Origin: Mermis nigrescens
Lineage: Eukaryota > Nematoda > Enoplea > Mermithida > Mermithidae
Reading direction: 5' to 3'
Assembly: GCA_036768485.1 (NCBI GenBank)
Contig: JAVLUZ010000417.1
Coordinates: forward strand, 558,001 to 622,000
Length of the DNA stretch: 64,000 nucleotides
The notes below the pieces were generated by a model that saw only the letters and a program-made list of their open reading frames with translations, did no database searches and was not told the origin of the DNA. Of this stretch, positions 22,803 through 33,846 are shown piece by piece. How positions within the stretch are numbered: position 1 is the stretch's first letter; each line of letters opens with the position of its first letter. Both the position numbers and the translations under genes were made by a program.

Positions 22803-24900
22803 CCTTATATATTTTGGCGTTTGTTTACGACTCGCTTTTCAGGTGGGCATAAGGGGAGAGGGGCTTTTGTTGCTCTTTCAAATTTTAAAAATTGTGCTTT
22901 GTTCGATGACTTTAAGGCAATAAGATGTATGTTTTGTACTTTTTGTATGGAATCGAAGTCAGTTATCTAGAATTTTCAAGTAAGTTTGTTAGTTAACTGC
23001 AAAAATTTAAATTCCTCGAATGAAATGTATATTTATTATCAATCAGTGATCTTACACATTGTCTTTGCGGGTAATCGCACTGATATAATACAATGAAATG
23101 CATTTTCAAATTGAATTTAATTTCCCTTCCTTGAGCGAATTTGTGATAGCTTTTATTATGAATGTATCTACTTTTAAGATGCGCCGGCGGATAGTCTTAC
23201 TTACATTGGACGAGATAGATTAAATCATGGCGAAAAGCATTCGATTTGCTCCGTTATGCTCGGAAATGCAAGGTAAAAATTTATTTTTGTTCTAATGGCA
23301 TATCTGGTTCATTTGATTTTCTTACGCTCTGGTATTATACACATTCGCTTGAATAGCTTAGTTAGCACACATGAACTTGGGAAAGAGTGTTAGATGTGGG
23401 TGCCCACGTCTGAGATTTCGGAAAATCAAGTATTTAGGATATTTAGGGTTTTTTCAATTCGTAAAAAATGCTACTTTGTATTATAAAATTGTTCGTTCAG
23501 AGTCATTCAACTTCTATACACGTTGAGTTATTTACATACATAAGTTGTACTCAAAAACAGTTTTTGTACAAAACGTGTATTTTGAAATTTGATCTAATCA
23601 TGCGCAGCTGAAAACGACATTTTGATAGACCGAAGAAAAGTCCTTATGACATTTTAAGTGGTGACAAACAGCGTTATTACAACCATTTATACCTGCTTGC
23701 GTATGACCATCTTTGACTTCGCTCCTTTTGGCCCTTCCTTCATCGCCAACCTAAAATAGCCAATATAAAACCTAATTTATTAACGCGTTCTGTATACTCG
23801 TATGCGCTAAAATTGCATTGTTTTTATCTTTATTGTTGCACTTTTGCAAAATTTGAAATATATAAAAATTTATTGATACGGCGCGATTGTTGGAAATTTC
23901 AGTTGATAAGGAATCAAGCTTATGACTGACCACAATCACGCCGCGTCTGAACTGCAGTTGTTAGCTTCTTAAGTAGATAGTCGTTCAAAGATCGTATGCA
24001 TACTGTTTTCTTTGTCCGTATAAAATTTTTTTGGTATAAATGTATAATGTCTAGGCAAAGGTACTTAAGGTACATTTAAATATACCTATTTTTAGATAAA
24101 ATACAAATCATTACCAGCCTGTAATCTGCAACCAAACAGCGGTTTAAAAAGGGTTACTTTTCCAAAATTAAGTTAATAATACAGTCCAGCGCAAAGTATC
24201 GAAATTTTCACGAACTTTTAGCTGAACTTACGCGCAAAATTAGATTCAAAAGGCTAGAATAATTTGTATTACGAAATAAGAATAATACTGCAGTTACAAT
24301 GTGCTGATTGAACGTGTTAATAAATTCTGTTGTCCTTATGAATTTAATGTAACATTAATGTACCGAAGCCAATTTAATCCTTAAACAGCATAAAATAGGG
24401 CTAAGTCGTCAGATAGATTTACATCCTGATAAAATCTTTAAAAAACATAAATTAAGAGATAGATGCAAAAGGTGTTTGAGGCTGTACAAAGACGTTTGAG
24501 ATTGTACAACGATTTATTTAGGAGCATATAATGCACTCGCTTGGAGCAATATTGACAGTATTAGTTAATGCACAGCGTAGGAATTCTGGGAGTTGAATCC
24601 GGAAAAAATCCGAAAAAAAGCTATCTTTCTAGAACGTAAAATATGCTGAAAATTCTGGAGCGTCAAAAAATTTTTGTTGGAGAGAAAACCTTTCTGAGAG
24701 TTAAGACTTCGAACTCCCAAGATCACGTATGGTAGTCACAACTTTTTTCCCAATTTTCGCTGAAAATGTGCAAAAAGCATTATTAAAATTTCTTTGCCCT
24801 AAATAGTCTTTGTAAAATGTGCAAAGTCGACCTCAGAAATATTGCGCGAGCTTCATAATGTCCCGTACAAAACGTGTCTAATACATGTACATATTTAATG
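22803..24900. other. Mostly unique sequence upstream of the mS38-like exons
   Basis: No repeats of the window's common families are obvious here. Apart from the candidate first exon at 23227-23272 I see no coding signal. The 5' end and promoter of the mS38-like gene would be expected in this stretch. Confidence 0.4.
23227..23272 (+). CDS. Candidate first exon of the mS38-like gene
   Basis: ATG in a favourable context (AATCATGG) is followed by 15 codons (MAKSIRFAPLCSEMQ) and a donor-like AAG|GTAAAA. A short positively charged start would suit a mitochondrial targeting peptide, and it lies 2.1 kb upstream of the clear exon in the same direction. Against it, the exon ends in phase 1 whereas the exon at 25359 needs two preceding bases. 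A further unseen exon would be required, or this is a chance ATG. Confidence 0.25.
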
Positions 24901-24908
24901 TCTAACAC

Positions 24909-25260
24909 CAGGGCCGTATCGAGGGGGCGGTGGGAGCCGCCCCTCCCCTTTTGGCCGAAAAAAATTTTGAAAGGTAAGATAAAGCACGGAAAGATGGAAA
25001 AATAGTCCATTTTTGACGTGAGTTTTCGGCGCTTCGCGCCAGGTATGAAGTATTTTCCATTATTTTGGCTCAAGAGCGACCAAAAAACGACTTTTTTATA
25101 GCATTTTGAATGAGAAAATTTTTTTCGAATCTTATGATCTTATTGGATAGATTATGTCGAAAAATGCGGTTTTTGCGAGCTGTCCCAGCGAGTTTTCCGA
25201 GATATAGATCAATTTGTTGGGTCCGCCCTCCCCCTTGGCCGAATTCTGGATACGGGCCTG
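24909..25260. mobile_element. hAT-type MITE, GTATCCAGG family
   Basis: Ends are CAGGGCCGTATC and GATACGGGCCTG. Flanks TCTAACAC (24901-24908) and TGTAACAC (25261-25268) match in 7 of 8 positions. It contains one GGCGCTTCGCGCC motif. It lies only about 100 bp upstream of the mS38-like exon, in the preceding intron or 5' region. Confidence 0.7.
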
Positions 25261-25358
25261 TGTAACACTACCTATTGATTTCATAGAATTCATAGTTTTT
25301 ATCAAAATTATTGCTTTACCATTATAAATCGTAACGATAAGTGTGCTCCTGCCTTCAG

Positions 25359-25691
25359 GTTGCCGTTGGATTTACCATTGCATCCGTCGTTGAATCGGAT
25401 CAGCATTTCCGATCCCTTACGTGATCAAACCCTGGTCGGTTTTGTGCTGGACTTGCCTCGTTTCAACACCATTCCTCTGTTGCATGATGGACCAGTTGGC
25501 AGCATCGGTGCTCTCATTCTTCCTGCTCTCCACCCACAAGCTCCTGAGATGCAGTTGGACGGAGGCAGAAATTTGAGACACCGTCGCAGGTCCATGAAAA
25601 AACACTGGAGAAAGAAACATTTCAAGCGCGACTTGGTCATTTATAGGAAAAGGGAGCGGAGGAGGAAAATGGCCGCCGAGAAAGTGTTTCG
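25359..25691 (+). CDS. AURKAIP1: mS38/AURKAIP1-like protein, internal exon
   Basis: Acceptor CCTTCAG precedes 25359, and the donor TTTCG|GTAATT follows 25691. The exon encodes about 110 residues. The N-terminal part is proline- and leucine-rich. The C-terminal part is very basic (HRRRSMKKHWRKKHFKRD, then RERRRKMAAEKVFR). A basic RRRxMKKH...R-rich block followed by an acidic helix is the hallmark of the mitochondrial ribosomal small-subunit protein mS38 (AURKAIP1, COX24 domain), an rRNA-binding component of the mitoribosome. The last codon is split (CG|), and joining it to the T at 30394 gives Arg and keeps the frame. Identification is from motif memory, not from alignment. Confidence 0.65.
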
Positions 25692-25839
25692 GTAATTGAA
25701 AGTGGCTGATATTTATCTATAGACTCGGCTCAGCGAACTATGTTTTTTTATAAAAAGACGTAGTAATTATTGAATTATGTTTCTTATACTAATTTGTTAT
25801 GCTGGAATTTAGAAAGGAAATTCTGTGTACGCTTTGCTC

Positions 25840-26078
25840 GCATAGGCATAAAAGGGATGAAAGAGAAAATTCTGGGGGTGTGTGCAAGATTTTGTGGAGG
25901 TCAAAAAATGGTCTTGAAAATGATGGTAGGTATGGCGAAAAAACAACATTTTTCAACGTTTCTCATCGAGCACTATCCATTGGCATCAAAAAATGACGAA
26001 AAAACAAAGAAATTTCAAAAATTATATTCGGGGGGTTCGCATACCCCCGAACCCCCCCCTCCCCAGGCCCACGTGTGG
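25840..26078 (+). mobile_element. TGGGCAGC-family MITE
   Basis: Contains the family core CAAAAAATGGTCTTGAAAATG, then TCTCATCGAGCACTATCCATTGGCATC, and ends CCCACGTGTGG. The left end is degraded. About fourteen copies are in this window. Confidence 0.75.
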
Positions 26079-27151
26079 TCCCGACTGACTTACTGTCCCG
26101 GGTAACCGACAGATAGTACTAAAAATAGATCTGTCAATCAAAACATTCCCAACTGACCGACTGTTCCAAAATGGCCAAAAACATCGAGTGGCCGACTAAT
26201 TAAGTGACAGAAAGAGTGAGCAGTGAGCACTGTTAGTGGTTTTTCTTCTGGAGATGTTTTAGGTGCAGGTAGGTTACCGATAGCTATCACTGAGGTAACT
26301 GTTGTACTCATATATGCAACGGTTTGAAATTTGGAGTGGGGGTTCCCCGCAATTTTAGAGGGGAATGGCCATGAATCGTGTTTATAAACATAGCTTGGCT
26401 GAAATAGCCTTCAGTTTTTCACGCAAAAGAATCGGGCACAGCGTCGCTTCACGTAACGAATGTATGTTTTCACAAAAAAATAAGGAATCAGCTATCCGCC
26501 TATTTCAAAATGCAAATGAGGTTTTATTTCTAGAATTTTTGATTTCGAAGGTGCCTAAACGCCACTCATTGCTTATGCATACCATCGAGGCATTGCGCGT
26601 AAATTACACGGTGGAACTACACTGCGAGTTGCATTCTCAAGTCAAACACGTAGCGCACATTGCACTATAATAATTTCAACATCGTAACGCTTTTTAGACT
26701 AAAATGAATCTCTGATGCAAAATTTTTCGTCTTGTTGTTTTTTAAAGGTCGCATTATATAAAAATATCAGGCAATGTATCTGTCTGAACTCAATGACACA
26801 AGCAAAGAGCCTACGTATATATTTAGTTAATAAGTTTATATTCACATTCGTGTCAGAGAAAACTTGATCCAGGAGGAGAAAAATTACATATATTTGTATC
26901 TGGGAAAAATGCATGTATAATATTAAAGTGTTCATACGTGTCAGCCACTCTGATCCGTCGGTCACTTGGTAATGTCGGCCAACCTGAACAGTCGGTCACC
27001 GGTATAGTGGGTCACCTGGGACTGTCGGCCACCCGGTACTGTCGGGCACTCGGAACAGTCGGTCAGTCACCCGGAACTTTTTTGATTGACAGATCTATTT
27101 TTATACCATTTGTCGATGACCCGGGACTGTCGGTCAACCGGGACGGGACCA
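26076..27151. mobile_element. Foldback-like element with GTCGG-CACC repeats
   Basis: Outer ends TGGTCCCG and CGGGACCA are inverted. Shared inverted blocks include AATAGATCTGTCAATCAAAA (left, near 26125) and its complement near 27085. Inside each end are about 20-bp repeats of the type GTCGGCCACCCGGTACT, better preserved on the right (26940-27075). This is the foldback architecture. The middle carries a 101-codon frame (26365-26670) of unknown origin. Confidence 0.65.
26365..26670 (+). CDS. Unidentified ORF inside the foldback element
   Basis: A 101-codon frame starting MAMNRVYKHSLAEIAFSF, with a leucine-rich middle (ANEVLFLEFLISKVPKRHSL) and a histidine-rich end. I recognise no domain. Because it sits between the arms of a mobile element, it could be captured host sequence, an old transposase piece, or chance. 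No splice signals or codon evidence favour any of these. Confidence 0.2.
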   Translation: MAMNRVYKHSLAEIAFSFSRKRIGHSVASRNECMFSQKNKESAIRLFQNANEVLFLEFLISKVPKRHSLLMHTIEALRVNYTVELHCELHSQVKHVAHIAL

Positions 27152-27184
27152 CTTTTGATGAAGACTCTTCCGCTTAAGTGTGCC

Positions 27185-27720
27185 GAGCGTACATGGGCTT
27201 AGGGGTCTGGGGATCTGGCTGGACTTCCATAATCTCGAAGACTCCCAAAACACCCTAAATTTTGTTGCTGCCCATGTATGGTGCCGTGGCTGTCTGGTTA
27301 TTCTCGCTTATCTGTTGTAACAGATTTTAGGCTTTAGTCTGTACCTTTCCGAATGTCCCATTTCTACTTGCCAGATTAAAAAATTAATAAAAGGTAGGTA
27401 TTGAAATCACTGTTAATTGTATTAACGGCTTCAGCTATGCTGTCGCGCGTGATCATAGATGTACAGCATGGCCGATCTAGGGCTGGGGGTCAGCTGGTCT
27501 GGGGGGTCAAAAATGGAGCTTTTATGGGCCAAAATGATCTCAAAAACTTGTAAAGTGTAGCTTTAAATTACCTTATTACATAGTTTCTGATCAATTTAAA
27601 GTAATTTTGAAGAAAATTTTTATCCGTTTTTGGCCTTCATTTTTCCTCATTTTCCCTACAAAATTTTGTATTTTAATCCTGGGGTCCGTACCCCCAAACC
27701 CCCCACATGCATGTCTAGTC
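27185..27720 (+). repeat. Two MITE fragments in the intron
   Basis: 27185-27285 resembles the short family that ends GTTGCTGCCCATGTATGG. 27468-27720 is a near-complete copy of the CCAAAATGATCTCAAAAACT family, starting at ACAGCATGG and ending CCCCCACATGCATGTC. Confidence 0.6.
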
Positions 27721-29561
27721 GCGACTGCCCGTTGTTGTTTCTAATAGAAGCTTAATGCGCTTCACTTCAGAGCTGGCTATACCTATTAGTGTAACAGCAT
27801 TCTAAACTAGGGAATTCTGCTGTAGTAATAAGAATTTCAAACTCAGAAAGTAGAAATAAGTCGTTTGAAATGGTACAGTATAAGTTACTTACATGCACAC
27901 GTTCAAAAGCTCTGATAGGGGGCAAACCGACTTTCCTTGGAGGAGTGGATAAACATGTAATTTTTTGTTGTTTAACTTCAAATTTTGATACTTAAGTTGT
28001 CAATTTGCTGTATTTTATTTTTCAAGAATATGCGTGCTTAAATTTGAAAACAAATAACAATAAGGACGGTGGAATAAGCTTAACATGAGATATGTACGAA
28101 ATAATGAAAGAAATTTGCCTGAATGACAGAATTTATAAATTTAGTGCTATAGTCTGTTCGGGTCTACGTTTTGGCGCCAGCAACTTATGAATTATTCTAA
28201 TTAAATCAATTTTGAAGCAATTTTAAAATAAATTATATATTCAGAAAGCAGGTTCTACAAGCTACAAAATAGCATATTGTTCTTTTCGATTCGATGAGTA
28301 TTCATTTGTGTACGACATTAATCATAAATTGAATGTAAATAATTAATAATATTGCAAAGAGTCTGGCGCCAAAACGGCGGCGCCAAAACGTCCCATTTCG
28401 AGTCTGTTCCATTCCAAACGGCCTGTTTCCGCGTTATGGCTTAAGCACATTAAATATTAATAAGAAGAGTTTAAAGCAACCAGCCTTTACGAGAGCTTAA
28501 CCGTAGATGCCATTTGTGTAGTGAAAATCTATTACAGTAATAAAACTTTAGCAGATAAGCCGTTTGGAATTGAACAGACTATAGAAAAATAACTAAATAT
28601 AATTGAAATTAAACTATTTCGTTCTACGCTTTTTTCATGTTTTGAGCACTAGCTTTTGGTTCGAAATGGTCTGAGGAGGGAGTTTGCTTTTCATACAAGT
28701 AACAGGACGGGTTTGGGGGATTCCCCGCCCTTGGTCCATGTCCCCCATCCCCCCAAAGTCAGTAAATTTTTGAGTCACCCCTCCCCAATTTTTAGAAAAA
28801 AGCTGCATTTTTTAGGCTATTTTTACGTGTTTTTTGACCGATAATTGGAGGTAATTTATCCCCCCCCATAAAATGGCCAGGGCCCCTCTCCCAAAATTTT
28901 GAGCCGTTACATGTATGATGCTTTTCAAACGTCCTGGTAGGGGGATAAGCCCCCTCATACCCCTCCCAGTGTGCATGTTTGACTTCAAGCCTATTACAGA
29001 GTCAAGTTACGTTTTTTTACTTAATTCCTAGAATTCTTTCTGTTCTGCACATCATTCTTTCCTAAGGGATTTCCAGAGGTCTTGGTAATGATATGAAAAT
29101 TCGCATAAATATAGTCTGTTTCGCATAACTTCGTGGTTTTTTTCTAAGAATTTTTGTCTGCATAAACTATTAGCATATGGTAAATATGGATCAATTCAAC
29201 GAAATAACATAGAATGTTGATTTGAAATATCATAAAAGCGTTAAATGAAAGGCACAAACTTATTTTAAACGGACTATAATTATTTTATGTTTCTTGTACC
29301 TACTCAAATTAAAAAGCACCTTAAATCGAATCAGAATGTATTAGCCATCATTTTTCTGATTGTAATAAGCCTGTTTTTTTATTCCTAAGAGCACTATAAC
29401 AGTCAAAGTTGACCGAAGTGCTGGAATTTCTTAAGAACATCTTACTTGAGTAATAAATAAAATAAATAAAAAATCTCAATCATCTTATCTTAAATATCGT
29501 TTTAAATTAATTAACTTCGTTTTGAATTATTCCTTATTTGACTTTTAAATATGGTAGCAAT
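27721..29561. other. Intronic sequence with small TIR pieces
   Basis: 28150-28400 is bounded by ACGTTTTGGCGCC and GGCGCCAAAACGT in inverted orientation. 28400-28580 has ends GTCTGTTCCATTCCAAACGG and CCGTTTGGAATTGAACAGAC. 28700-28990 matches a segment of the long repeat unit near 8380-8620. 29110-29280 is a weak relative of the TAGTCTGTTTC MITE. The rest is unrecognised. Confidence 0.5.
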
Positions 29562-29802
29562 CATAGGTGGGCATCACCGAAATTCTGGGGGAGGGGGTGA
29601 AAAAATTTTCAAAGGTCAAAAATGGTCTTAAAAGTGGTCGTATGGCGAAAAAAACACCATTTTTCGACGTTTCTCGTCCAGCTTTATCCAATGGCACCAA
29701 AAAATCGCTAAAAAAGTGAAAAAAAATGTCAAAATTTGAATTCTGGGGGTATTTCAAGTTCTAGGGAGTGCATACCCCACAAACCCCCACGCCCATGTGT
29801 GG
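29562..29802 (+). mobile_element. TGGGCAGC-family MITE
   Basis: Near full length, from CATAGGTGGGCATCAC to CCCCACGCCCATGTGTGG, about 240 bp, with the conserved CGTTTCTCGTCCAG and AATTCTGGGGGT segments. Confidence 0.75.
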
Positions 29803-30124
29803 TCGCAATGTATTTACAGGTCTTCTAGTCTGGAACAAAGTTCTATAGACTTTGATTTTGTGCATCTATGGCATTGATGTTTGGAATCTGTCGTTGATTG
29901 TCGATGAATTTTTGCCGTTTTTCATGAATTTTTTGAAACGGGTTAAAAATGACGCTTTTCAACCTAATTAAATCGGTTTTTGCCGCTCTGGAAAAGCATA
30001 TATCTACGTATAGCCGCCTACATTTTACCACAGATTTTAACAATCCAAAAGTTTTTGTAAAACATTTTTTATTAGCAGAATGAACATGCTGAAAATGTCA
30101 ACATTACTTTTGAAAAATATACTG

Positions 30125-30350
30125 GTTTGCGTAGGTAGGCGGCGCCGAAATTTGGGGGGTGCAGTAGGTCAACAAATAGCCTTAAAAAATTGTGGTATGG
30201 CGAAAAAAACACCATTTTTTAACGTTTCTCATCGAGTACTATCCATTGGCATCAGAAAATTGCGAAAAAAATTCAAAAATTGATATCTGGGGGTATTTTG
30301 GTTTCTCGGGAGGGTGCATATCCCCGAACCCCCCACGCCCAGGTGTGCTG
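30125..30350 (+). mobile_element. TGGGCAGC-family MITE next to a splice acceptor
   Basis: Ends CCCCACGCCCAGGTGTGCTGG about 45 bp before the acceptor of the terminal mS38-like exon. The branch point and polypyrimidine tract of that acceptor therefore lie just beyond or partly against transposon sequence. Confidence 0.7.
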
Positions 30351-30393
30351 GTGTGTTTAATGCTCAAATATTTTTGTATGCATTTTTGTTCAG

Positions 30394-30796
30394 TGATAGA
30401 TTGAACGAAGCGATAAAGGAGGCCGAAGAGTTTGACGCCAAGGCGTTTGTTGACGATTTTCTGACAAAAGTTGAGTTGAACAAAGGTCACCAAGCCCCGC
30501 CTTCTATACTGATTACTGAATCGAAAGCCAGCGCTGATCAAAATTTAGACGCGATCGACTCATCGGTTACGGAAAAGTCAGGCAAAAGGTTCAAAGGGCC
30601 TTTTGTACACTGGACCGATTTGATTTCTATTGAACAACTCTATGGACTGCCTCCTTCGAAATACATCGATCTAAATGCCGGCAAAGCTAATGAAGAGGAA
30701 TGGCAAGAAATTTTGCGACTAAGAGAACTTTATGAAAAGACATTCAAGAAGAGGGAAAAGATTGACGAGAGCAAAGAGATCAAAGATAGCGATTGA
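30394..30796 (+). CDS. AURKAIP1: mS38/AURKAIP1-like protein, terminal exon
   Basis: The acceptor TTTTGTTCAG is followed by a phase-2 continuation: RDRLNEAIKEAEEFDAKAF, then an acidic, lysine-rich tail with GPFVHWTDLISIEQLYGLPP and a C-terminal coiled-coil-like stretch (EEEWQEILRLRELYEKTFKK), stop at 30794-30796. The basic-to-acidic transition (RRKMAAEKVFR|DRLNEAIKEAEEFD) across the splice is what I expect for invertebrate mS38 proteins. The tail is longer than in the human protein. Codon use is balanced and unlike the AT-rich repeats around it, which supports a real, constrained exon. No canonical AATAAA is obvious just downstream. Confidence 0.65.
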
Positions 30797-30956
30797 AATC
30801 TATTTAGTCCACTAGTTTTGCTGTTGTTGTTGCAAATTATTTTGATAATTCAAGTTGTTGATTTATTCGAATGAAATGGTGTCGTGATCGCGACTTGATT
30901 ACAATTTTTGAATCTAATTTTATTTAAGTGTTTAACGTATGGAGAAAGTTTAATAT

Positions 30957-31345
30957 GCCAGGCTGCATTGAGCCCTAGTGAGTACTGGTGTAAGCGCTAA
31001 AACAGTGATAGAACAACGTTATTGCGCAGTTTCTTATCAATTTAAGGCACTTTTGAAGAAGCATTATCCATTTTTATCGATTTTCGGTTTTCGGCCTTCA
31101 TTTTGCCTTATTTTCTCCCAAAATTTCCTACTTTTCCATTCTGGGGGTCTATACCCTTCCCCTAACTCCCTCGCAGGCGCATGTCTGGTTATGGGCAGGT
31201 TTACACCCTCTAGATACCGATAGACCCCGTAAAATCGATAAACCCTCAGAATATACTCTTGGGCATGTTTTTTACGATTTTTGTCGGTTCTACACCACCC
31301 ATTTCTCACAGTGATTTGGTTGCTGCCCGTGTACCTAATGATGGG
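30957..31345 (+). repeat. Two adjacent MITE copies
   Basis: 30957-31195 is the CCAAAATGACCTC family (here TTGAGCCCTAGTG...CGCATGTCTGG). 31200-31345 is the short family with ATAGACCCC-GTAAAATCGATAAACC and a GGTTGCTGCCCGTGTACC end. Confidence 0.55.
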
Positions 31346-32143
31346 CACACATCTATCATTATTCATTACTTTGACTGTTGTGTAAATCATTTTGATTAAA
31401 ACCGCTTAAACTTGAAAAACAAATGATCAAGCTAAATATTTTTGGCATGGGAGAACTTTACAAAAATATACTTCTATTTCAAAATATCAAGAAAATATTA
31501 GTGTTATTTTGATATACCAAAAATAAATTTTGGTGCGATTTTGGTAGGCACTTGTTTGACTACCAATATATTTTAATTTTGAGAATTTTGTCATATCATA
31601 TTCTTATCATATTAAAACTCCAGAAATGTGAAAAAATATTTTTGATATAATTTTGATTTAAAGTGGTAGCACTTTTTCCTTCTTTCGCTCTATACCTTTA
31701 CCTGCAAATTTCGAAGCATGGTGCAGTAGGTATTTTCCAGGTCATATCTTCATAATACATACTTAAGTATGAATGCAGTATAGGTACTTATGTATGTACA
31801 TATACCGAACCGAGCCACCTCGTCTCGTACATATGTATATTGTAGAGTCCGTCAAGGTTTGTTTACACTTGCGTTAATCGTTTGTACATATATACAATTA
31901 GCGCAGTGTAGCTTGATTGAGTGACATCCTGTCGATATTGATAAATGCATAACTTTCGGCTAGCTCAGATCACTAAGGGTGGCCTAGATCACCTGGAGAT
32001 TTCATAATCTCAGTTAGGTCGGTAAGTATGTACCACAACACATGATATTGACCCATCAAATTATACTTGTTTTCTCGATCTTTGTTTGCCACCCGTATTG
32101 TTTACCGTTGTGATTCGCTAATAGTGATCAGTAGGTGCACAGC
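31346..32143. other. No feature recognised
   Basis: AT-rich sequence. It includes repeated ATATCA / TGATAT words at 31480-31650 that recur around 33370-33540, so the two stretches may be ends of one old element. No coding signal. Confidence 0.3.
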
Positions 32144-32814
32144 ATACATGGGCAGCAAGAAAATTCTGGGGAGTGCAAGATTTTCCAAAGGTGAAAAAAT
32201 GACCTTAAAAGTGGTGGTATGGCGAATAAACACCATTTTTCAACGTTTCTCATCGAGCACTATCCATTGGCATCAAAAATTTCAACAAATCGAATTCTGG
32301 GGTTATTTTGATTTCTAGGGGGTGTATACCATACGTGGGTAGCAAGAAAATTTGGGGGGGGTGCAAGATTTTTTTGAAAGTCGAAAAATGGCCTTAAAAA
32401 TGGTGGTATGGCGAAAAAACACCATTTTTCAACGTTTCTCATCGAGCACTATCCATTGGCATCAAAAATTGCGAAAAAAAAACAAAAAATTTCAAAAATC
32501 GAATTCTGGGGGTTATTTTGATTTCTAGAGGGTGTATACCATACGTGGGCAGCAAGAAAATTCTGGGGGGTGCAAGATTTTTTTGAAGGTCGAAAAATGG
32601 CCTTAAAAAATGGTGGTATGGCGATAAAAACACCATTTTTCGACGTTTCTCATCAAGCACTATCCATTTGCATCAAAAAATTGCGGAAAAAAACGAAAAA
32701 AATTTTCAAAAATTTAATTCTGGGGGGGGGGGGGTATTTTGGTTTCTGGGGGGTGCATACCCCCACGCCCAGGTGTGGTGTATACCCATTAAACCCCCCA
32801 CGCTCAGGTGTGGT
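32144..32814 (+). mobile_element. Three TGGGCAGC MITEs in tandem
   Basis: Head-to-tail copies begin at about 32144, 32330 and 32541, each with GTGGGCAGCAAGAAAATT(C)TGGGG. The first two are about 185-210 bp and lack the right end. The third is complete to CCCCCACGCCCAGGTGTGG, and a second right end follows at 32785-32814. Tandem growth by unequal exchange or serial insertion at the same site would explain this. Confidence 0.75.
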
Positions 32815-33060
32815 GCACAGCATGGGCGATTTGGGGTAGGGGTCAAGAATCCAGCTTTTTGGGCCAAAATGACCTCAAAAACTTGCATAAGCGCTTAAAT
32901 AGCGTTAAAACCACGATATTACACGGTTTCTGGTCAATTTGAAGCACTTTTGAATAAAATTTTTAATTTGCATCCGATTTTGGCCTTTATTTTGCCTACA
33001 AAATTTTTCATCTTTCTATTCTGGGTGGTCTAGACACCACATCCCCACGCGCATGTCTGT
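32815..33060 (+). mobile_element. CCAAAATGACCTC-family MITE
   Basis: Runs from ACAGCATGGGCGATTTGGGG to CCCCACGCGCATGTCTG, joined directly to the tandem MITE cluster on its left. Confidence 0.65.
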
Positions 33061-33413
33061 CCGAAATGTTGTCATTTGACGAAAAGTGAAAAGAATTTAT
33101 GTAATTTTGTAACTTAATCTCGTAAATTTTGAAAGTTTTATAAAATTACAATTTTTTAAACAGCGTCTAGAAATGTAATGCTTGTGCTTTTCTTCAAAAA
33201 AATATTGATTACTTGCATTAGTCGTTTGACTTTGAAACACAATAAACGAGTCTTAATTACCTATGTATTTTGCTTACATATATACCTACTTTTATGTACA
33301 TGGCTGCAGAAATTACATAATAGGTATACATGTGCACTTACCTACCAAAAAGTATAATAAATGTATACCAAATATCAAAAATATATCGTATTTTAAATGA
33401 AAAATAGCAGAAT

Positions 33414-33476
<63 letters not shown>

Positions 33477-33846
33477 TATTAAAAATAAGTCAACTATACC
33501 AATATCATATTTTAAATATTTTTAGGCTACCAAAATAATACTAGAAAATATGCCTGAGTCGATGGGTAAATGCATTTATAAAAAACTTGTAGTGTATTCC
33601 GTTTCAAACGGCTATTTTTTACAATTTACTTCATGATTCAATTATAATTCAATTAAATAAACTGAACCCACAAGTTTACTAAAACGAACGCACACAATTA
33701 TGAAACGACATTTCTCCAATTTCGCTTCGGACAAATAATAATGCGAATGCGATGAATAAAAAAATCAAGTCGAGATTGTCCCAAGCCTTATTCAATTGAC
33801 AGTTCGTCCGTTGGCTGAAAACGCAAATTTTTATCGTCAAACGCCA
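33061..33846. other. AT-rich sequence with an (AT)n microsatellite
   Basis: A pure AT dinucleotide run of about 55-60 bp spans roughly 33417-33475. Nothing else is recognised in this stretch. Confidence 0.7.

Larger units (their letters stand above)
25692..30393 (+). other. 4.7-kb intron of the mS38-like gene, filled with elements
   Basis: Bounded by GTAATT at the donor and TTTTGTTCAG at the acceptor. Contents in order: a TGGGCAGC MITE (25840-26078), a foldback element (26076-27151), two further MITE fragments (27185-27285 and 27468-27720), two TIR-like pieces (28150-28580), a repeat shared with the long unit (28700-28990), and two more TGGGCAGC MITEs (29562-29802 and 30125-30350). The last MITE ends only about 45 bp before the acceptor. 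Confidence 0.6.

Noticed and set aside
30239..30541. 100-codon ORF antisense to the terminal mS38-like exon
   Set aside because: Shadow of the exon and the adjacent MITE.
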